Shown here piece after piece: positions 5,852 to 8,652 of a stretch of DNA of 8,652 nucleotides. The translations under genes and the position numbers were made by a program. The stretch is taken from the NCBI GenBank assembly GCA_031254175.1, contig JAIRUY010000069.1:1-8652 (forward strand). Direction: 5' to 3'. Below the pieces are notes generated by a model. The model searched no databases, had not been told where the DNA came from, and worked only from the letters and a program-made list of their open reading frames with translations. Position 1 is the stretch's first letter. The number at the start of each line of letters is the position of its first letter. This stretch comes from Treponema sp. (lineage in GTDB: Bacteria > Spirochaetota > Spirochaetia > Treponematales > Breznakiellaceae).

Positions 5852-8052
5852 GTACGCAGCTTGCACAATAACTCATCATAAACCAGCGGTTTGCCGATAT
5901 GGGCATTCATTCCGGCTTCAATGCAGCGCTCTATGTCTTCGTGGAATACATTCGCTGTCATTGCTACAATAGGAATGTGCCGGCACGAATCCCTATCGTA
6001 GCAATGTTCCGCCTCAAATGCGCGTATATATCTTGTGGTTTCATAGCCGTCCATTTGCGGCATCTGCACATCCATAAAAATCATTGCATACCTGTCCGGC
6101 GAGTCCGTAAACATTTTTAACGCCTGTGTTCCGTTTTCGGCACAATCTACAGTGAGATTGGTTGGTTCCAGCAGCGCAAGCATGATTTCGCGGTTTACCT
6201 CCGCGTCTTCTGCAATTAAAATTGTGTAATTACTAAAGTCGTCAGCTTCTTTATCTGTTTTTTCCTGTTCTGCTGCACAATTGACGCCGAGGCATTGGTT
6301 GATGATGTCGACAATTGCTGACGGAAACAGAGGCTTTTGCAGGAATTTGTCTACGCCGGCAGAATGCGCTTCATTTTCAATAACGTTCCAGTCGGCTAAA
6401 GAAAACATCATGGCGACAGAACTCGTTATTGTGCTTATATACCGTGCAAGCTCTGTTCCGTTCATGCAGAGGGGAACCGCACATCTATGATGCAACGCCT
6501 TTTTTGTCCGGTGAAAGCTGCCTGATAGTTTCCAGTCAATAAAAAAGACGCTGTATTTATAATCTTGCGCCAGAAGTTTTTCGGCCTCTTCGCATGACGA
6601 AGCAACTGTGCAGAAAATGCCAAGTTTTGCGCATAGATCTGCAAAAAATTGACGTATCTGGGGATCCTCATCCGCAGCAAAGATGCGGATAGCGCTCCGG
6701 TCGATGTTTCCGTTTAATAATGGGCGTTCTACTTCTTCCGAACTGTGCTGTAAAACAACAGTAAAAGAAAATTTTGAACCGTGTCCCAGTTCCGATTCCA
6801 CCCATACCTCTCCGTCCATCATCTCTATGATGCTTTTGGAAATGGCAAGGCCAAATCCCGCACCTCCGTATTTGCGCGATGTGCCGGCTTCGGCCTGTTC
6901 AAATGAACGGAACAGGTGTGTTTTTTGCTCATCGGAAATTCCTATACCGGTATCCGTAACGCTGACAAGCAGGCGGCACTTGCCGTATTCCTCTTTCAGC
7001 AGGCGAGCATCAAGGTGAATAGTACCTTCTTCTGGCGTAAATTTTACGGCGTTTGACATGAAATTGGTTATTACCTGCGCCAGCCGCTGGTCATCGCCGA
7101 CTAACATACGCGGAATATTACTGTCAACGTTGACATAAAAATTCTGCCTGCGTTTATTTACCTTGAAATTAATTGCGTTGACAACCTTTTGCAGCATAGT
7201 TCCAAATTCAAAGTTTACAAGTGATAACTCCAGTTTGTTTGCTTCTATCTTTGACATATCAAGAATATCGCTAATTACACCTAACAGATGATTTGAAGCG
7301 TCTTCTATTTTATCGAAAGCGAAGTCCTTTTTTTCCGCAGTTTGCGAAGATTTGCCAATAAGTGTCATCCCGGTGATTGTATTCATGGGAGCACGTATTT
7401 CGTGTAACATTTTCGAAAGGAAATCACCCTTCGCTCTGCCGGCTTGCGCCGCCTCTTCCAGCGCTTCTGTTCGTTCTTTACGGGCAGTCTCTGCCTTTTC
7501 TTTTTCTTTCATGTATACCCTGTTTTGAAAAACAATAACGGCGCCGATAAATAATCCGGTTACAAATATGGACTGCATATCGTCAATAAAACCCGGAATA
7601 ATATTCCAGTCCCAAAAAAGAGCTGATACATAGCATAAAATTGTGACTACAGAAGTTAATATGAGCCCAAAGATTCGTGTTTTTCCTTTAAGCAGCAGAA
7701 AATGAAGTATGAGCGCCATGGAAAAATACGCAGCCATACCGGAAGTCGATCCGCCATTGGTAAAAAAAACAATTGGCCAAAACACAATAGTAAGGCCGAA
7801 TACTGCAATTACCGTTACGCTTGATACGCTTCCTGAGCGTTTTTCTGACAGGAAAAACACAAAAATAATAGCAATAAACATTAAAACCATTGTTAAAATG
7901 TTGGCAACCGGCATATCTTCGGCAATTTGTGCAATCAGCGCAGCCATTGCAGCCAATGCGCCCAAAAAGCAAACAAAATTAAAGATTCGTTCGCCAAACG
8001 GCAGGTCATGGGATGTGAAAAATCTCATAAAAAATTGCCGGTTTCTCTTCAT
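5782..8052 (-). CDS. Hybrid sensor histidine kinase, six TM helices, two receiver domains
   Basis: A 756-residue inner-membrane sensor. Residues ~22-176 form six predicted membrane helices (22-41, 51-68, 78-97, 105-121, 126-147, 159-176) with no large periplasmic domain. A charged coiled-coil linker (180-209) leads to the HisKA domain with His217 in LHEIRAPMN (usually SHEIRTPMN). The HATPase has Asn334 in NFMSNAVKF, DTGIGI (367-372) and GGAGFGLAI (396-404). Receiver 1 (~454-582) has Asp461/Glu462, phospho-acceptor Asp506 and Lys573, but about 18 extra residues between DWKLSG and MNG. Receiver 2 (~609-735) has Glu615/Asp616, Asp661, Thr699 and Lys721 and is intact. The start at 8052 is chosen because AGAGGGAG lies 5 nt upstream; an open frame continues to 8160 but adds a low-quality basic stretch. 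The gene converges on the HPt gene, its likely phosphotransfer partner. The stimulus cannot be read from the sequence. Confidence 0.92.
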   Translation of the reverse strand: MKRNRQFFMRFFTSHDLPFGERIFNFVCFLGALAAMAALIAQIAEDMPVANILTMVLMFIAIIFVFFLSEKRSGSVSSVTVIAVFGLTIVFWPIVFFTNGGSTSGMAAYFSMALILHFLLLKGKTRIFGLILTSVVTILCYVSALFWDWNIIPGFIDDMQSIFVTGLFIGAVIVFQNRVYMKEKEKAETARKERTEALEEAAQAGRAKGDFLSKMLHEIRAPMNTITGMTLIGKSSQTAEKKDFAFDKIEDASNHLLGVISDILDMSKIEANKLELSLVNFEFGTMLQKVVNAINFKVNKRRQNFYVNVDSNIPRMLVGDDQRLAQVITNFMSNAVKFTPEEGTIHLDARLLKEEYGKCRLLVSVTDTGIGISDEQKTHLFRSFEQAEAGTSRKYGGAGFGLAISKSIIEMMDGEVWVESELGHGSKFSFTVVLQHSSEEVERPLLNGNIDRSAIRIFAADEDPQIRQFFADLCAKLGIFCTVASSCEEAEKLLAQDYKYSVFFIDWKLSGSFHRTKKALHHRCAVPLCMNGTELARYISTITSSVAMMFSLADWNVIENEAHSAGVDKFLQKPLFPSAIVDIINQCLGVNCAAEQEKTDKEADDFSNYTILIAEDAEVNREIMLALLEPTNLTVDCAENGTQALKMFTDSPDRYAMIFMDVQMPQMDGYETTRYIRAFEAEHCYDRDSCRHIPIVAMTANVFHEDIERCIEAGMNAHIGKPLVYDELLCKLRTYLTPESFPARDSAARKTAVISS
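5825..5842. other. GC-rich hairpin in the overlapping convergent gene ends
   Basis: A perfect 6-bp inverted repeat, GCCGGA (5825-5830) and TCCGGC (5837-5842) with a 6-nt loop, sits within the last codons of both the HPt and hybrid kinase genes. Neither strand has a U-run behind it, so it is not a standard rho-independent terminator. It may still pause transcription or stabilise the 3' ends of both mRNAs. Confidence 0.4.
6466..6521 (-). repeat. Imperfect inverted-repeat element inserted in frame in receiver 1 of the hybrid kinase
   Basis: On the minus strand the segment begins GCAG and ends CTGC. Inside these, ACCGGACA (6512-6505) faces TGTGCGGT (6483-6476), pairing at 7 of 8 positions, around a 21-nt centre that itself contains GCATC-ATA-GATG. 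It spans 56 nt and coincides with about 18 extra codons (residues ~512-529) that interrupt the otherwise canonical receiver motif D-W-K-L-x-G-M-N-G-x-E-L. The inserted peptide is basic and His/Arg/Lys rich. This resembles small palindromic elements that insert in frame into genes (the Rickettsia RPE type is the known precedent), but only one copy is in the window, so mobility is inferred. Confidence 0.45.
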
Positions 8053-8057
8053 TTTGA

Positions 8058-8065
8058 CTCCCTCT
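8058..8065 (-). promoter_or_regulatory. Ribosome binding site of the hybrid kinase
   Basis: AGAGGGAG on the minus strand ends 5 nt before the ATG at 8052. It decides the start against the longer open frame beginning at 8160, which has no such site in front of it. Confidence 0.7.
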
Positions 8066-8274
8066 AATACAAAACAAACAAATCTTTCGAAGGCTTTCCA
8101 AAACTGTAAACCTTTAAACCATTGTTTTTGGAAATGGCTTTTTCTAGTATAAATATACAAATAAAAACAAAACTGAATAACAATTTTTACGGCTTTCGTT
8201 TAAACAATTGGAAAAAAAAAGGCAATATTATAAAAAAGTCCAATCGAAGAAGAACGAATGTATCAAATTTTAAA

Positions 8275-8280
8275 TATAAT
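8275..8280 (+). promoter_or_regulatory. -10 box of the SDR gene, leaderless layout
   Basis: A perfect TATAAT ends 8 nt before the ATG at 8289. No Shine-Dalgarno precedes the ATG, and no -35 box matches at 16-18 nt spacing. Transcription would start at or next to the A of the ATG. Confidence 0.4.
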
Positions 8281-8288
8281 GAATAACT

Positions 8289-8652
8289 ATGGAAACACAA
8301 AAATTAAAATGTTTGGTGACAGGCGCGACAGGATATCTTGGTACGGTGCTGGTTAAAGCGCTTTATGACGCGAAATACCCGGTAACATCGCTCGTATTGC
8401 CCGGTGAAGATAGTAGTTTTGTTAGCCAATACTCTGATGTGCGATACGCAGATATTTGCGACCCGGACGCATTGGAGCGTGAGGCTTCCGGTTTTGATAT
8501 GGTTATTCACCTTGCGGGGATCATTGACATCGGTACGCACAATCGTGCAGGGATGCAGCGCGTTAATGTTGCCGGAACCGTAAATGTAGCAGAAGTTTGC
8601 AGAAAACACAAAATGAAGATGATATACTGCAGTTCGGTTCATGCCATCCCCT
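8289..8652 (+). CDS. NAD-dependent epimerase/dehydratase family protein (extended SDR), N-terminal part
   Basis: An open frame with no stop runs off the right edge (121 complete codons). It opens with the Rossmann motif LVTGATGYLG (residues 9-18, G-x-x-G-x-x-G), followed by ADICDPDAL (54-62) where extended SDRs bind the adenine ring, VIHLAGI (72-78), RVNVAGT-N (91-99) and YCSSVHAIP (113-121) with the catalytic-site serine pair. This motif set matches the dihydroflavonol-reductase/epimerase-like branch of extended SDRs, which act on nucleotide sugars, sterols or flavonoid-like ketones. The catalytic Tyr-x-x-x-Lys lies beyond the window, so activity and substrate are unassigned. It is divergent from the hybrid kinase. 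It has no ribosome binding site and probably a leaderless transcript. Confidence 0.85.
   Translation, partial: METQKLKCLVTGATGYLGTVLVKALYDAKYPVTSLVLPGEDSSFVSQYSDVRYADICDPDALEREASGFDMVIHLAGIIDIGTHNRAGMQRVNVAGTVNVAEVCRKHKMKMIYCSSVHAIP

Larger units (their letters stand above)
8053..8288. promoter_or_regulatory. Divergent AT-rich intergenic region between hybrid kinase and SDR gene
   Basis: This 236-nt gap must hold the promoters of both genes. For the kinase the best -10 on the minus strand is TATACT (8151-8146), with no good -35. Downstream of it the kinase leader can fold a 7-bp stem with one G-U pair (8139-8133 with 8123-8117, 9-nt loop). A PmeI-type palindrome GTTTAAAC lies near 8199-8206 and a nine-A run ends at 8220; neither has an assigned role. 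No small gene with a ribosome binding site was found. Confidence 0.4.

Noticed and set aside
7709..8152. 147-codon plus-strand open frame opposite the membrane part of the hybrid kinase
   Set aside because: Antisense shadow of the transmembrane region; no ribosome binding site or domain.
8053..8160. N-terminal extension of the hybrid kinase to an upstream ATG at 8160
   Set aside because: A good AGAGGGAG site sits just before the ATG at 8052. The extra 36 residues look like translated AT-rich leader and have no ribosome binding site of their own.
8304..8642. 112-codon minus-strand open frame at the right edge
   Set aside because: Antisense to the SDR gene, whose Rossmann and SSVHA motifs are unmistakable; the shadow has no family features.

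Overview
The window looks like a piece of a spirochaete-like (possibly Treponema-type) bacterial chromosome. This is inferred from the gene mix: a sugar-binding lipid-free periplasmic protein, a GH4 phospho-glycosidase paired with a BadF-type sugar kinase, and a hybrid kinase with separate HPt and response-regulator proteins. No rRNA or tRNA is present to settle it, and a Fibrobacter-like or other gut anaerobe is not excluded. Base composition is moderate in GC with AT-rich intergenic DNA. No CRISPR array, tRNA, rRNA, transposase or phage gene was seen.

Region 1 (1-4530, all on the minus strand) is a carbohydrate locus. Read in transcription order it holds a 650-aa modular polysaccharide deacetylase (CE4 + cadherin-like + probable carbohydrate-binding module), a GH4 6-phospho-glycosidase, and a BadF/BadG-type N-acetylglucosamine-kinase-like protein whose ATG overlaps the GH4 stop. 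These are followed, behind a separate promoter, by the N-terminus of a periplasmic sugar-binding protein that runs off the left edge. Inference: a polymer is modified outside the cytoplasm, the oligosaccharide enters through an ABC transporter rather than a PTS, the kinase phosphorylates it, and GH4 cleaves the phospho-sugar. The binding-protein promoter has a near-consensus -35 box and a 17-nt spacer made almost entirely of an A-tract, a layout compatible with phase variation.

Region 2 (4633-8052) is a multistep phosphorelay. A response regulator whose N-terminal half looks like an HPt domain that has lost its histidine is followed 1 nt later by a true HPt protein, both on the plus strand. 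Converging on them is a six-TM hybrid histidine kinase with two receiver domains, and its 3' end overlaps the HPt gene by 70 bp. None of the three proteins has a recognisable DNA-binding domain. The first receiver of the kinase carries an apparent 18-codon in-frame insertion just after its phospho-acceptor aspartate. That insertion coincides with a 56-nt imperfect inverted-repeat element, which is the most unusual signal in the window.

Region 3 (8289-8652, plus strand) is the N-terminal part of an NAD(P)-dependent epimerase/dehydratase-type SDR, cut by the right edge. Both this gene and the deacetylase lack a Shine-Dalgarno sequence and have a -10-like box 7-8 nt before the ATG, suggesting leaderless or nearly leaderless mRNAs. 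Other genes here have clear GGAG-type sites.
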